Source: an uncultured Verrucomicrobiales bacterium
GTDB taxonomy: Bacteria; Verrucomicrobiota; Verrucomicrobiia; Verrucomicrobiales; Akkermansiaceae
Direction: 5' to 3'
Assembly: GCA_937934595.1 (NCBI GenBank)
Contig: CALGZA010000089.1
Location: 1-32,797, forward strand
DNA length: 32,797 nucleotides
Part shown: piece after piece, positions 23,981-32,345 of the stretch
Layout: each line of letters begins with the position of its first letter
How positions within the stretch are numbered: the first letter of the stretch is position 1
Program-made: the position numbers and the translations under genes
The notes under the pieces: generated by a model
The model's database searches: none
What the model was told of the DNA's origin: nothing
The model's input: only the letters and a program-made list of their open reading frames with translations

Positions 23981-26900
23981 TTAGTAGCGTGTGATGGCTT
24001 CGTGAAGGTTAAGGATGGTTCTGGCTAGTGATGTAGCTGCGGCGAGTTGTGGAGTGGGGATTTCAGTAGGAGGAGGTGGTGGTGATGCTCCTACGCTGAT
24101 GAATTTCTGTGCAGCTCTGGGGTCGATGGTGAATCGTTTGAGTTCGTCTTGGTGGAGTTTTGTAAGGATGTTTAGTTCTTCTGTTGTGGGTTGTCTGCTG
24201 AGGCAGGTCATCATGGTGCGTTGGACGAGGTTATCGCTATTTTCTTTGAGTAGTTTAGTGGCGAGTGCTCTTGCAGCTTCTGTGAATGTGGGGTCGTTTA
24301 GAAGGGTGAGTGCTTGGAGGGGAGTGTTGGCGTCTGGTCTTTCCGTGGAGCATTCTTCTCGTGCTGGTGCGCCGAAGTTTTTGAGCATGGGGTGGAGGAA
24401 TGTGCGTTGCCAGTGCGTGTATATTCCTCGTCTGTATTGGTTTTCACCTGTGCTTTGTTTGTAGGTTCTTTTAGGGAAGTTGAGGTGGCGGTAGTATCCT
24501 TTTGGTTGGTATGGGAATACGCTACGGCCGCCTATTTTGGGGTTGAGGAGTCCTGATACAGCGAGTGCGTTGTCTCTGATGAGTTCTGCGGGTAGGCGGA
24601 GCTGGGTTTGTCTGGCTAGGAGGCGGTTGAATGGGTCTTGTTTGATGAATGTTCCGCCTGGTGTGCTGGTTTGTTGGTATGTTTTTGAGAGTACGATGGT
24701 GCGTATGAGTTGTTTGATGCTCCAGTTTTTTTTGGTGAATTCGATGGCGAGCCAGTCAAGGAGTTCTGGGTTACTTGGGTATTCTCCTTGGAGTCCGAAG
24801 TCGCCGATGCTGTTACTGAGGCCTGATCCGAAGAATTGGCTCCAGAGTTTGTTGACGAATACGCGGGCTGTGAGTGGGTTGTCTGGTGAGGCGATCCATT
24901 TAGCTAGGTCTAGGCGTGTGTCGCCGATTTTTTTTCCTTTGGTGAGGAATTCTGGTGGAGCTGGCTGGACGATGGGGCCGTCTTGGTTTGTCCAGTCTCC
25001 ACGTGGGAGTAGGCGCACGACTCTGCGTTTGGCTGAGATGGTTGTGGGGATGGTTCTGAATTTATGGTTGGAGTGGGATTTTTGGGTGATGAGTTGTTGG
25101 ATTTGTTTTTGTTGTGTTGTGGTGTGTGGTGTGTGTGTGAGGTGGTGTAGGGTGAGGGTGTTTTTGTTATCTGGGTTTGATTCTGCGTTTGGGGTGTCTA
25201 CTATTTTGGTGATATTTGGGGTGAGCTTGGAGCGCTCGGCGATGTTTTTTGTGGTGTTGATTCCGAAGCTGTCCCAGAATACGATGCCGTTGTGCTGGGT
25301 GAATGTGGCTTGGTGGATGTGTTCAGTGGGTTTTATTTGGAGTGTGGATGCTGGGATTTCGAGGCGTATCCATTTGCCTGTTTCTGGGAGATCACCTATT
25401 TTGTGGTATTGGATGCCCCCGGCTTTTTTTCCGTATTGGATGGTGCTTTGGCCCCAGTATGCTCGGCGAGTGATGGGTCCTCCGATGAGCTGGATCATGA
25501 TGGATGATGGTGGGTTCTTTGGGTCTAGGTATACCCATTTATAGATGGTGCTTTCGCTGTGGATGGAGATGGGGGAGTGGAGTCTGACGAAGTGTTGACC
25601 TGTTTCGTTTGCGGTTTGTTTACGCGCATGTGTTCCAGTGTGGACTGGTCCTTGCTCTGGTGTGATGGTTTCTAGTTTTACTGCGTTTTTGTTGGAGGAT
25701 ATTTTTGGTTGTTTTTCGAGTGTTTCGTCGATGAATGGGATGTCTTTGGCTGGTGAGGAGCTACGGAGGTCATTTAGCCAGTTGTTGATGTTGGTTTCGG
25801 TTTGTGGTGCGGCTATGAGGTGTTCTTTGATAAGGGTTTGGATTTGGGCTTCAATTTTTTTGTTTTTGGCGATGTTGTCTTGGTCTGGTACTTTGAGGTA
25901 GGGGCCGTATCTTTCTCTGTTGTTGACTTTGAGTAGGATGTTTGGTTTGAGGTATTTTTTGATGTCGTCTTGGTATTTTCCGTCACCTGTCCATGCTCCT
26001 TTTTCTAGGATGTCTGAGAAGTATGCGGCGAATGAGTAGAAGTCTTTCGCTGTGATGGGGTCGAACTTATGGTCATGGCATTCTGCGCAGGCCATTGTGG
26101 ATCCTAGGAATGATGCGGATGTGGTGCGTACTCGTTCGGCTTGGTATTTGGCGATGTATTCTTTGTCTTGTATTCCTCCTTCTTGAGACATTTGTCCGAG
26201 GCGGTTGTATGATGAGGCGATGCGTTGTGAGGTGGTAGGGTTTGGGAGTAGGTCGCCTGCGATTTGTTCGATGATGAATTGGTCATATGGGAGGTCTTTG
26301 TTGAAGGAGTTAATGACGTAGTCGCGGAAGAGTGATACTTCCGAGGATTGGTCACCGTGGTATCCAACTGAGTCTGCGTAGCGGACGGCGTCTAGCCATT
26401 TTACAGCCATTCTTTCACCGAAGTGAGGGGATGCGAGAAGTTTATCTGTGGCTGAAGCGACTGCTTGATGTGGGTCTGAGGCGTGAGCTTTTGTGAATGC
26501 GGTGACTTCTTCAGGTGTGGGTGGGAGGCCTGTGATGTCGAAGTGTAGTCTGCGTAGTAGGGTGCTGGGGTTAGTAGGATTAGCGAGGGTGAGGCCCTTG
26601 CGTTTGAGGTTTTTTGCGACTAGGGAGTCGATGGTGTCTTGATTTTTTCTTTTTGGTGCTTGGTATGCCCAGTGAGGCTCGTATTCGGCGCCTGCTTTGA
26701 TCCAGTCTGAGAGTAGTTGTTTTTCTTGGTTTGTTAGTTTTTTATGGCTTCTTGGGGGTGGCATGATCTTGGTTTGATCATGGGTGTATATGAGGTCAAT
26801 GAGTGGGCTTTTTTCTGGGTGACCTGGTATGATGGCTTTGCCTTTGATGGCTTCTTCTCTGATGTCTAGACGGAGTCCTTCTTCACGGGTTTCTGGGTCT

Positions 26901-27088
26901 GGTCCGTGACAGAAGAAGCATTTGTCTGAGAGGATGGGGCGGATGTCTCGGTTGTAGCTGATGTCTTCTTGTATAGATGGAGCGGTGTTTTTTTTAGGTT
27001 CTGGCTTGGCGCTGGTGAATTGTGGCAGGGCGAGGATAGAGACTGTTGCGATGGCCGAGAATGTGATGATTTTTGCAATTTTTTTCAT
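23981..27088 (-). CDS. PSCyt1-DUF1549-DUF1553 planctomycete-type cytochrome protein
   Basis: 1035 residues. Sec signal peptide (1-27, ending TSA). Cytochrome-like PSCyt1 domain with heme site CFFCH (57-61) in SDKCFFCHGPDPETREEGLRLD and a Met at 109 (KIMPP) as likely axial ligand. DUF1549 at about 150-355 (LLRRLHFDITGLPPTPEEV, WLDAVRYADSVGYHGD) contains a second CxxCH, MACAECHDHKFDP. A middle beta-rich region at about 470-620 resembles a concanavalin-like sheet (WVYLDPKNPPSSIMIQLI). DUF1553 covers the C-terminal third (KLWSQFFGSGL, FGLQGEYPSNPELLDWLA, ECSTERPDANTPLQAL). Such proteins are thought to act in periplasmic electron transfer or polysaccharide use; the role is unproven. Operon with the DUF1501 gene. 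A -10-like TATACT lies at 27130-27125. Confidence 0.93.
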   Translation of the reverse strand: MKKIAKIITFSAIATVSILALPQFTSAKPEPKKNTAPSIQEDISYNRDIRPILSDKCFFCHGPDPETREEGLRLDIREEAIKGKAIIPGHPEKSPLIDLIYTHDQTKIMPPPRSHKKLTNQEKQLLSDWIKAGAEYEPHWAYQAPKRKNQDTIDSLVAKNLKRKGLTLANPTNPSTLLRRLHFDITGLPPTPEEVTAFTKAHASDPHQAVASATDKLLASPHFGERMAVKWLDAVRYADSVGYHGDQSSEVSLFRDYVINSFNKDLPYDQFIIEQIAGDLLPNPTTSQRIASSYNRLGQMSQEGGIQDKEYIAKYQAERVRTTSASFLGSTMACAECHDHKFDPITAKDFYSFAAYFSDILEKGAWTGDGKYQDDIKKYLKPNILLKVNNRERYGPYLKVPDQDNIAKNKKIEAQIQTLIKEHLIAAPQTETNINNWLNDLRSSSPAKDIPFIDETLEKQPKISSNKNAVKLETITPEQGPVHTGTHARKQTANETGQHFVRLHSPISIHSESTIYKWVYLDPKNPPSSIMIQLIGGPITRRAYWGQSTIQYGKKAGGIQYHKIGDLPETGKWIRLEIPASTLQIKPTEHIHQATFTQHNGIVFWDSFGINTTKNIAERSKLTPNITKIVDTPNAESNPDNKNTLTLHHLTHTPHTTTQQKQIQQLITQKSHSNHKFRTIPTTISAKRRVVRLLPRGDWTNQDGPIVQPAPPEFLTKGKKIGDTRLDLAKWIASPDNPLTARVFVNKLWSQFFGSGLSNSIGDFGLQGEYPSNPELLDWLAIEFTKKNWSIKQLIRTIVLSKTYQQTSTPGGTFIKQDPFNRLLARQTQLRLPAELIRDNALAVSGLLNPKIGGRSVFPYQPKGYYRHLNFPKRTYKQSTGENQYRRGIYTHWQRTFLHPMLKNFGAPAREECSTERPDANTPLQALTLLNDPTFTEAARALATKLLKENSDNLVQRTMMTCLSRQPTTEELNILTKLHQDELKRFTIDPRAAQKFISVGASPPPPPTEIPTPQLAAATSLARTILNLHEAITRY

Positions 27089-27191
27089 GATGCGACAAGC
27101 TGTGAGCTCTTTGAGTGATACGTAAGTATAAATTAGTTCTTACATGTGGTTTTGTCCAAGTAAAATGTGATAAATGGTGGTTGAATTTTGG

Positions 27192-28031
27192 TTATATTTG
27201 TCCGCAGGCGAGGTTTTGGTTCATTTCGAGTGCTGGGTTTTCTTCTGAGGATTCACCGACGGTGACTGCAGGGACACCAGCGACTGTGGTGTGAGGGGCT
27301 ACGTTGTCTAGGACGACGCTGCCTGCGCCTATTTTAGCACCACGGCCAATTTCTACACGGCCTAGGATTTTAGCTCCAGCGCCGATGAGAACACCTGAGC
27401 GGATGATGGGGTGGCGGTTACCTTCTTGTTTACCTGTTCCTCCTAGTGTGACTTCGTGTAGAATGGATACGTAGTCTTCTACGATGGCGGTTTCTCCCAT
27501 GACGATGCTGGTGGCGTGGTCTAGAAGGATTCCGCAACCGACTTGTGCGGCTGGGTGGATGTCTACACCGAAGACTTCGCTGCTGATGCTTTGGAAGTAG
27601 AGGGCGAGTGATTTTCTGTTATTTTTCCAGAGGTGGTGAGAGATGCGGTAGGTGGTGATGGCGAGGAATCCTTTGAAGAAGAGCATGGGTTCTAGCAGGT
27701 TTTGGCATGCTGGATCACGTTCTACGATGGCTTGCATGTCTGCGGTGGCGCTGGATGCTATCTGAGCGTCAGCAGTGAAGATTTCTAGGAGGAGAGGCAT
27801 AAGCTCTTCTCTGCCCATGTCTTCTCTGGAGAGTTTACGAGCTAGGCGCGCGGCGAGTGCGGTGTTCATGCATTCTCGTTCGAGGATGACGTCTGAGAGG
27901 AGTGATAAGAGCTGCGGTTCTGATTTGGCGAGGTGTGTGGCTTGGAGTTTGATGGATATCCAGCTTTTTTCTAGGTCCACTTGTTTTTTATGACAGAGAT
28001 TGAAGCTATTAGGGTTAGAGTTATTGTCCAT
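27192..28031 (-). CDS. cysE: Serine O-acetyltransferase
   Basis: Makes O-acetylserine from serine and acetyl-CoA, the committed step to cysteine. Up to 279 residues. A helical N-terminal half (DPACQNLLEPMLFFKGFLAITTYRISHHLW) is followed by a left-handed beta-helix of hexapeptide repeats: FGVDIHPAAQVGCGILLDHATSIVMGETAIV, VSILHEVTLGGTGK, HPIIRSGVLIGAGAKILGRVEIGRGAKIGAGSVVL. H in LDHA and in LHEV are the catalytic-type His. ATG 28031 leaves only about 20 bases to the opposing regulator, so GTG 27980 (VDLEKSW) is a possible true start. The adjacent Rrf2 gene suggests cysteine-responsive control. Confidence 0.94.
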   Translation of the reverse strand: MDNNSNPNSFNLCHKKQVDLEKSWISIKLQATHLAKSEPQLLSLLSDVILERECMNTALAARLARKLSREDMGREELMPLLLEIFTADAQIASSATADMQAIVERDPACQNLLEPMLFFKGFLAITTYRISHHLWKNNRKSLALYFQSISSEVFGVDIHPAAQVGCGILLDHATSIVMGETAIVEDYVSILHEVTLGGTGKQEGNRHPIIRSGVLIGAGAKILGRVEIGRGAKIGAGSVVLDNVAPHTTVAGVPAVTVGESSEENPALEMNQNLACGQI

Positions 28032-28051
28032 GATGTGGTTGATTAGTGGAA

Positions 28052-28459
28052 GTGAAAATTTCCCAGAAATTAGAATATGCTTGTAGGGCGACTGTGCAGT
28101 TGGCGCGCAGTTCTGATAGCATACTTAGGTTAGAAGAGATAGCACAACGTGAGAAAGTGTCATCGAATTTTCTTGTTCAGATACTGAATGCGTTGCGATC
28201 CGCTGGAATTATTCAGAGCAAGCGAGGTAAGCATGGGGGGTATTTCATGGAGCGTAATCCTGAGGATATTAGTTTGTATGAAATTATTAAGGCTGTGAAT
28301 TCTGGGGTAGTGGCTGATGTGACAGTTAAGGATGGGGAGTCAGCTCAGTCGGTAGCTAGTTTGTGGATCAAGATTAGTAGTGAAATAGATGATTTGCTGA
28401 AGAAGACATCACTTCAGGATATGATGGGGAATGAGGATACTTACATGTATTATATTTAG
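28052..28459 (+). CDS. Rrf2-family transcriptional regulator
   Basis: About 135 residues. Winged helix-turn-helix of the Rrf2 type: KISQKLEYACRATVQLA, LEEIAQREKVSSNFLVQILNALRSAGIIQSKRGKHGGYFM, then EDISLYEIIKAVN. It lacks the three clustered Cys that bind an iron-sulfur cluster in IscR and NsrR, so it is closer in that respect to CymR, which controls cysteine genes through complex formation with the cysteine synthase. GTG 28052 gives the usual MKIS beginning; GTG 28046 is also in frame. It is divergent from cysE with 14-20 bases between starts, so each promoter must lie inside the other gene or a transcript must be leaderless. Confidence 0.88.
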   Translation: MKISQKLEYACRATVQLARSSDSILRLEEIAQREKVSSNFLVQILNALRSAGIIQSKRGKHGGYFMERNPEDISLYEIIKAVNSGVVADVTVKDGESAQSVASLWIKISSEIDDLLKKTSLQDMMGNEDTYMYYI

Positions 28460-28509
28460 TATAGAGAGGGGTAGGAGTATGCTATTTATCTTTGTAGTGC
28501 TGTTGGATG

Positions 28510-29154
28510 CTAATCTTCTGTGAGGGGGGTGGATTTTTCGATGTTGTTTAGTTCGTTTTGGATATTGATACGGGCTTGTTTTTCCCATTTGTTTTTGGCG
28601 TGGTTGGTGAGGTATATATTATCTCTTAGAAGGAATTTTTTGAGAACACGTGTGCGGCCTTCGGCGTAGTTTATGGTGCCTACCCAGCTGTATTCGTTGC
28701 GGATATTTTGGGAGTATTTGAGGTATTGCTCGGGTGTGGCTCCTAGTATTGAAAGGTCTATATCACACATGATCTGTTCTGCTTTGATTGCTGAGATGGC
28801 GTGATGTGCTGTGGATAGTATGAGTGCGTTACACTTTGATGTGAGTGGGTGGCCTCTGAGGTAGTATGAGGTGAGGGCTGCGCTGGACTCTTCGTTGTCA
28901 TTGCGTTCTGTTTCGTAGATGATGTCATGGAACCAGATGGCGAGCTCTATGATGTCTCTCTGGGTTCTGGAGGGAAGGGGAGTCCAGTGGTCTAATTTTA
29001 GAAGGCAGTCTTCGATGTGGGAGAGATTGTGGTAGTGGCGGTCTGGCTCGGAGTATAGTACGAGGAAGTTTTCCCAGAGGATGTGTGGGTTTGGGATGGT
29101 GGTTCTGGTGCTGAATTTAATCCAGCGTTCTTGTAGGTGAAGATAATCTGGCAT
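28510..29154 (-). CDS. HD-superfamily metal-dependent phosphohydrolase (COG4339-like)
   Basis: 214 residues. Pattern of the predicted HD hydrolase family: YSEPDRHYHNLSHIEDCL (first His), ELAIWFHDIIYETERNDNEESSA (the HD pair), ILSTAHHAI and the later CDIDLSILGATPEQYLKYSQNIRNEY (Asp). These His and Asp residues would bind a metal. The substrate is unknown. It follows thiS by 21 bases on the same strand, so it may be the distal gene of the thiH-thiS-HD run, though no thiamine role is known for it. Confidence 0.85.
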   Translation of the reverse strand: MPDYLHLQERWIKFSTRTTIPNPHILWENFLVLYSEPDRHYHNLSHIEDCLLKLDHWTPLPSRTQRDIIELAIWFHDIIYETERNDNEESSAALTSYYLRGHPLTSKCNALILSTAHHAISAIKAEQIMCDIDLSILGATPEQYLKYSQNIRNEYSWVGTINYAEGRTRVLKKFLLRDNIYLTNHAKNKWEKQARINIQNELNNIEKSTPLTED

Positions 29155-29175
29155 CTTTGATTTATGCTATCAGAT

Positions 29176-29391
29176 TTATCCTCCGGCTGCGATATTAATG
29201 ATTTCGATTTGGTCGTTTTCTTTGATGTGAGTGGATTTGTATTCTCTGGGGAAGATTGCTGATTTGTTGAGTTCAATGACGACTGGTTTACCGGCGAGTT
29301 CTAGTGTCTCGAGGAGGTGAATGAGAGATGGGTGGTTATGGTCTGTGGGTATGTTGAGTTCCTGTTTTTTGCCGTTGATTATGAGGTTCAT
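29176..29391 (-). CDS. thiS: Sulfur carrier protein ThiS
   Basis: 71-residue ubiquitin-like carrier, ending in the required Gly-Gly (IINIAAGG). Its C-terminus is adenylated and thiocarboxylated to supply sulfur for the thiazole ring of thiamine. Marks: MNLIINGKKQEL, VVIELNKSAIFPREY, IKENDQIEI. It lies 9 bases after thiH and is surely co-transcribed with it. Confidence 0.93.
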   Translation of the reverse strand: MNLIINGKKQELNIPTDHNHPSLIHLLETLELAGKPVVIELNKSAIFPREYKSTHIKENDQIEIINIAAGG

Positions 29392-29400
29392 CGCTCTTTT

Positions 29401-30540
29401 TTATTGGTTAAGTATGGCTTTATCCCAGTCTTTCCAGACGGGCTCGTATCCTTGGGTGTGGAGTAGATTTGCGATGCTGGCTGGGGATCTGGTATCGTCG
29501 ATAGTGAATTGTTCTGTTGCTTTTTGGCAGGGGGATCTGTCTGAATCTTGGATTTCTACGCGTTTTCCTTTGACGGTAAGGTGGAGGTCATTGTTTCCGG
29601 CGCCTGTGTATCCGCCGGGTTCGGTCTGTGAGCCGGCTGACATATGGGTGATGCCTAGGGGTATGAGTGAGTTTCTGAGTGATGCTGGTTCACGTGTGCT
29701 GAGGACGATGTTGACCTGGGGGAAGCAGATGCGAAATGCGAAGATGAGCTGGACGAGTGCTTTATCGTCTAGGAAGAGGTCTGGATTTGGGGTGTATTGG
29801 TAATTTCCTGCGTAGGGTCGCATGCGCGGGAAGGCGACTGAGAATGATGCTTTCCAGCAGTGTTTGTAGAGGTATTCTAGGTGTGCGGCGATGGCTGTGG
29901 CTTCTTGTCTCCAGGGTGCTAGTCCGAATAGTGCTCCGATGCCGATGCGACGGAATCCACCTGCGTAGGCACGTTCTGGGCATTCGAGTCGCCAGTCGAA
30001 ATTTTTCTTAGGGCCGGCTGTGTGGAGTTTTGCGTAGGCATCGCGGACGTATGTTTCTTGGTAGACGATGAGTCCTTCTGCTCCGTGGTTGACGAGTTCA
30101 CCGTATTGGTGGTCTTTCATGGGGCCGACTTCGATGGCGATGGTGGGGATGAATGATTTGATGGCATCGATGCATTGCTGGAGGTATCCTTCGGAGACGA
30201 ATTTGGGGTGTTCACCGGCGACGAGTAGGATGCTTCTGAAACCGAGGTTGTAGAGGTGGCGTGCTTCAGTGACGACTTGGTCGATGGTTAGGGTGGTTCT
30301 GAGAATGGGGTTGTCTCTGGAGAATCCGCAGTAGGAGCAGTTGTTGACGCATTCGTTAGATACGTAGAGTGGCGCGAATAGGCGCATTGTTTTGCCGAAG
30401 TTCTGCTGTGTGAGGATTTGGCTTTTTTTAGCCATTGCTTCTAGTTTTTGGTTATTTACTGGGGCAATGAGCTGTTCAAATTTCCTGAGTAGTGGAGATT
30501 TGTGATGGGATAGTTGGTTGAATGTATCTACGAATGACAT
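29401..30540 (-). CDS. thiH: 2-iminoacetate synthase ThiH (radical SAM)
   Basis: Cleaves tyrosine to dehydroglycine and p-cresol for thiazole synthesis under anaerobic-type chemistry. 379 residues. The radical-SAM cluster motif CxxxCxxC is C64, C68 and C71 in SNECVNNCSYCGFSRDN. Other marks are LLVAGEHPKFV, VEIGAL-type GIGALFGLAPWR, SVAFPRMRP, and SAGSQTEPGGY near the C-terminus. Use of ThiH rather than the oxygen-dependent glycine oxidase ThiO is notable for a probable marine aerobe or facultative organism. thiS follows; thiG is not nearby, so thiazole synthase must be encoded elsewhere. No TPP riboswitch sequence is visible upstream. Confidence 0.94.
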   Translation of the reverse strand: MSFVDTFNQLSHHKSPLLRKFEQLIAPVNNQKLEAMAKKSQILTQQNFGKTMRLFAPLYVSNECVNNCSYCGFSRDNPILRTTLTIDQVVTEARHLYNLGFRSILLVAGEHPKFVSEGYLQQCIDAIKSFIPTIAIEVGPMKDHQYGELVNHGAEGLIVYQETYVRDAYAKLHTAGPKKNFDWRLECPERAYAGGFRRIGIGALFGLAPWRQEATAIAAHLEYLYKHCWKASFSVAFPRMRPYAGNYQYTPNPDLFLDDKALVQLIFAFRICFPQVNIVLSTREPASLRNSLIPLGITHMSAGSQTEPGGYTGAGNNDLHLTVKGKRVEIQDSDRSPCQKATEQFTIDDTRSPASIANLLHTQGYEPVWKDWDKAILNQ

Positions 30541-30596
30541 GTTTTGTGTAGGTGATTCAATGGCCTATGAGTGAGAGATTGTCAATGTGGATGGTG

Positions 30597-30673
30597 GGAT
30601 TTAGAATTTAGAATTTAGAATTTAGAATTTGGAATTTGGAATTTGGAATTTGGGATTTGGGATTTGGGATTTT
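30597..30673. repeat. Heptamer tandem repeat, 11 units
   Basis: Eleven 7-base units: GGATTTA, GAATTTA three times, GAATTTG four times, GGATTTG twice and GGATTTT. The changes run in order from one end to the other, suggesting growth by slippage with successive point changes. Intergenic, upstream of thiH. The 590-base gap from 30541 to 31131 holds this tract, a second repeat and a MITE, and no convincing gene. Confidence 0.85.
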
Positions 30674-30810
30674 GTGTTCTGAGTTGTGGAGTTGTGATTC
30701 TATCTAGATCAGCTTGGTTAATTGTGTTAGTTTTGACACTTTTTTTGTCATTACATTATATGATGTTCAGGCAAACTAGGGTTAGAGTTATTAGCATAAG
30801 TGATTTATGT

Positions 30811-30850
30811 TGTTGTCTGATGTTGTCTGATGTTGTCTGATGTTGGGTGA
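30811..30850. repeat. Decamer tandem repeat, four units
   Basis: TGTTGTCTGA three times followed by the variant TGTTGGGTGA. Intergenic, between the heptamer tract and MITE copy 3. Confidence 0.75.
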
Positions 30851-30923
30851 ATGAGGCCCGTCATTAATCTAGTCCGTGTAGATGGTGGGAGGGTGGTGTT
30901 TTTCTATTTGGTGGTGGGTGTGT

Positions 30924-31134
30924 TATACCATTTTCCCAGTTATTCTGGGTTGATAGTAGTTTTAATACATTTGGGACTAGCAGCAGAGCTGATTTTTTTG
31001 AAGTGCACAACAATTTATCAAGATTAGCTACGTTATTAGTCAGTTGTATAGTCCACTATTCGCTTTCCTCTTGCTTTGCTCCTCTTGCTATCTTGTTGTG
31101 CTATCAATCCATTCTAACAGTTCAAATGGTATTA
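30924..31134. mobile_element. MITE copy 3, ending in the stop codon of the adjacent gene
   Basis: 211 bases, the same length as copy 1: from TATACCATTTTCCCAGTTA to CAGTTCAAATGGTATTA. Its last bases TTA (31132-31134) are, on the minus strand, the TAA stop of the oxidoreductase gene. A TA target duplication at TAA would restore the stop, so insertion there can be neutral. Confidence 0.85.
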
Positions 31135-32121
31135 TGTGTTTTGGATGACGATTTTGCCCATTGCTTTTCCGCTTTCCATGAGTGCGTGTGCTTGACCAGC
31201 TTGTTCAAGGGTGAATGGGGTTTCGTCGATGACTGGGGTGAGGGCGCCTGCTTCGGAGATTTTAGCGAGGTCTTGGAGGATTTGTGCGTGTGTTTCTCTT
31301 TTGAAGTTGTGGAGCATAGGGATGAGCATGAATACGACGTGGATTGATAGTCCTTTGAAGTGAGCGACTGTTAGGTCTAGTTCACACATTGAGACTGTGG
31401 TGACGACGTGGCCATTTAGGGCGGCGGCGTCGAATGATTTTGTCATGTTGGCTCCACCTACTGAGTCGTAAACGACGTCAAAGCCAGCTCCGTCGGTGTG
31501 TGTGGCGACGTAATCTTCTACGGGTGTTTCTTTGTAGTTAATTCCTGTGGCTCCGAGTTTCTCGATGAGTTCGATTTGTTTATCTCCACCTCCAGTTGCG
31601 TAGACGTCGGCACCGAAGTGGATGGCGAGTTGGAGTGCGATGTGTCCGACTCCTCCTGAGCCACCGTGGACGAGGACCTTCTGGCCTGGCTTGACTCCTG
31701 CTCTTGTGAGTCCTTCGTATGCGGTGATGGCAACTAGGGGGAGAGCTGCTGCTTCTTTTAGGGATAGGTTGGTTGGTTTGTTTGCGATGAGTTTGCTGTC
31801 AGCGACTATGTATTCTGCTAGTGAACCAGGTAGTTCTGCGAGTCCGCCGGCGCAGCCGTAGACTTCGTCTCCGATGGAGAAGTTGGTGACGCCTTCACCG
31901 AGGGCTTCGATGGTTCCTGCGAAGTCCATTCCTAGGATGGCTGGTGTGTCTGGTGATAGGGGTAGGTCTTTGCCCATGGTGCGGATCATGGTGTCCACGG
32001 TGTTCACGCTGGATGCGGCTATTTTGATTAGGACCTCACCTGATTTTGGGGTGGGTGTTTCGATGTCAGAGGCTTCGAAGATGGAGTCTTGACCGTATTG
32101 GTTGATTAGCATTGCTTTCAT
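31132..32121 (-). CDS. MDR-family NAD(P)H:quinone oxidoreductase-like protein
   Basis: 329 residues from ATG 32121 (MKAMLINQYG). The frame continues to 32160, but the extra 13 residues are not typical. GroES-like N-terminal domain (SGEVLIKIAASSVNTVDTMIR, GMDFAGTIEALGEGVTNFSIGDEVYG), then a Rossmann domain (PGQKVLVHGGSGGVGHIALQLAIHFGADVYATGG). The structural-zinc Cys set of alcohol dehydrogenases is missing, which points to the quinone-oxidoreductase/zeta-crystallin branch using NADPH. The substrate is unknown. The stop codon is shared with the tip of MITE copy 3. Confidence 0.9.
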   Translation of the reverse strand: MKAMLINQYGQDSIFEASDIETPTPKSGEVLIKIAASSVNTVDTMIRTMGKDLPLSPDTPAILGMDFAGTIEALGEGVTNFSIGDEVYGCAGGLAELPGSLAEYIVADSKLIANKPTNLSLKEAAALPLVAITAYEGLTRAGVKPGQKVLVHGGSGGVGHIALQLAIHFGADVYATGGGDKQIELIEKLGATGINYKETPVEDYVATHTDGAGFDVVYDSVGGANMTKSFDAAALNGHVVTTVSMCELDLTVAHFKGLSIHVVFMLIPMLHNFKRETHAQILQDLAKISEAGALTPVIDETPFTLEQAGQAHALMESGKAMGKIVIQNT

Positions 32122-32178
32122 AGATGGTGTATTTATTGCTTGGGTTGGTGGGTACGTCAAGTGTGGGGGTGGAAGAGT

Positions 32179-32290
32179 GAGTTGTGGAGTTGTGGGGTTG
32201 TGGAGTTTTGGAGTTTTGGAGTTTTGGAGTTTTGGGGTTGTGGAGTTTTGGGGTTGTGGAGTTTTGGGGTTGTGGGGTTGTGGGGTTGTT
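32179..32290 (+). repeat. Octamer tandem repeat, 14 units, G-run rich
   Basis: Fourteen 8-base units of the form GRGTTKTG (GAGTTGTG, GGGTTGTG and GAGTTTTG mixed), the last being GGGTTGTT. Five GGGG runs within about 60 bases in the right half could form a G-quadruplex on the + strand. The tract separates the MDR gene from hsdM and marks the point after which base composition changes. Confidence 0.88.
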
Positions 32291-32339
32291 TTGATTTTTT
32301 CTTGCAGAGATATGTGGAACTTGTAGCTTTATGTTATAT

Positions 32340-32345
32340 TATAAT
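32340..32345 (+). promoter_or_regulatory. -10 element close to the hsdM start
   Basis: Consensus TATAAT ends six bases before the hsdM ATG at 32352, so transcription from it would start at or next to the start codon. No convincing -35 and no Shine-Dalgarno. Confidence 0.35.

Noticed and set aside
30541-30760. TPP riboswitch ahead of thiH
   Set aside because: Searched the minus strand by eye for the CTGAGA and CCTGATCTGG-type core; neither is present.
30643-30840. 65-codon hydrophobic frame upstream of MITE copy 3
   Set aside because: It begins inside the heptamer repeat and ends in the decamer repeat; no Shine-Dalgarno and no family resemblance.
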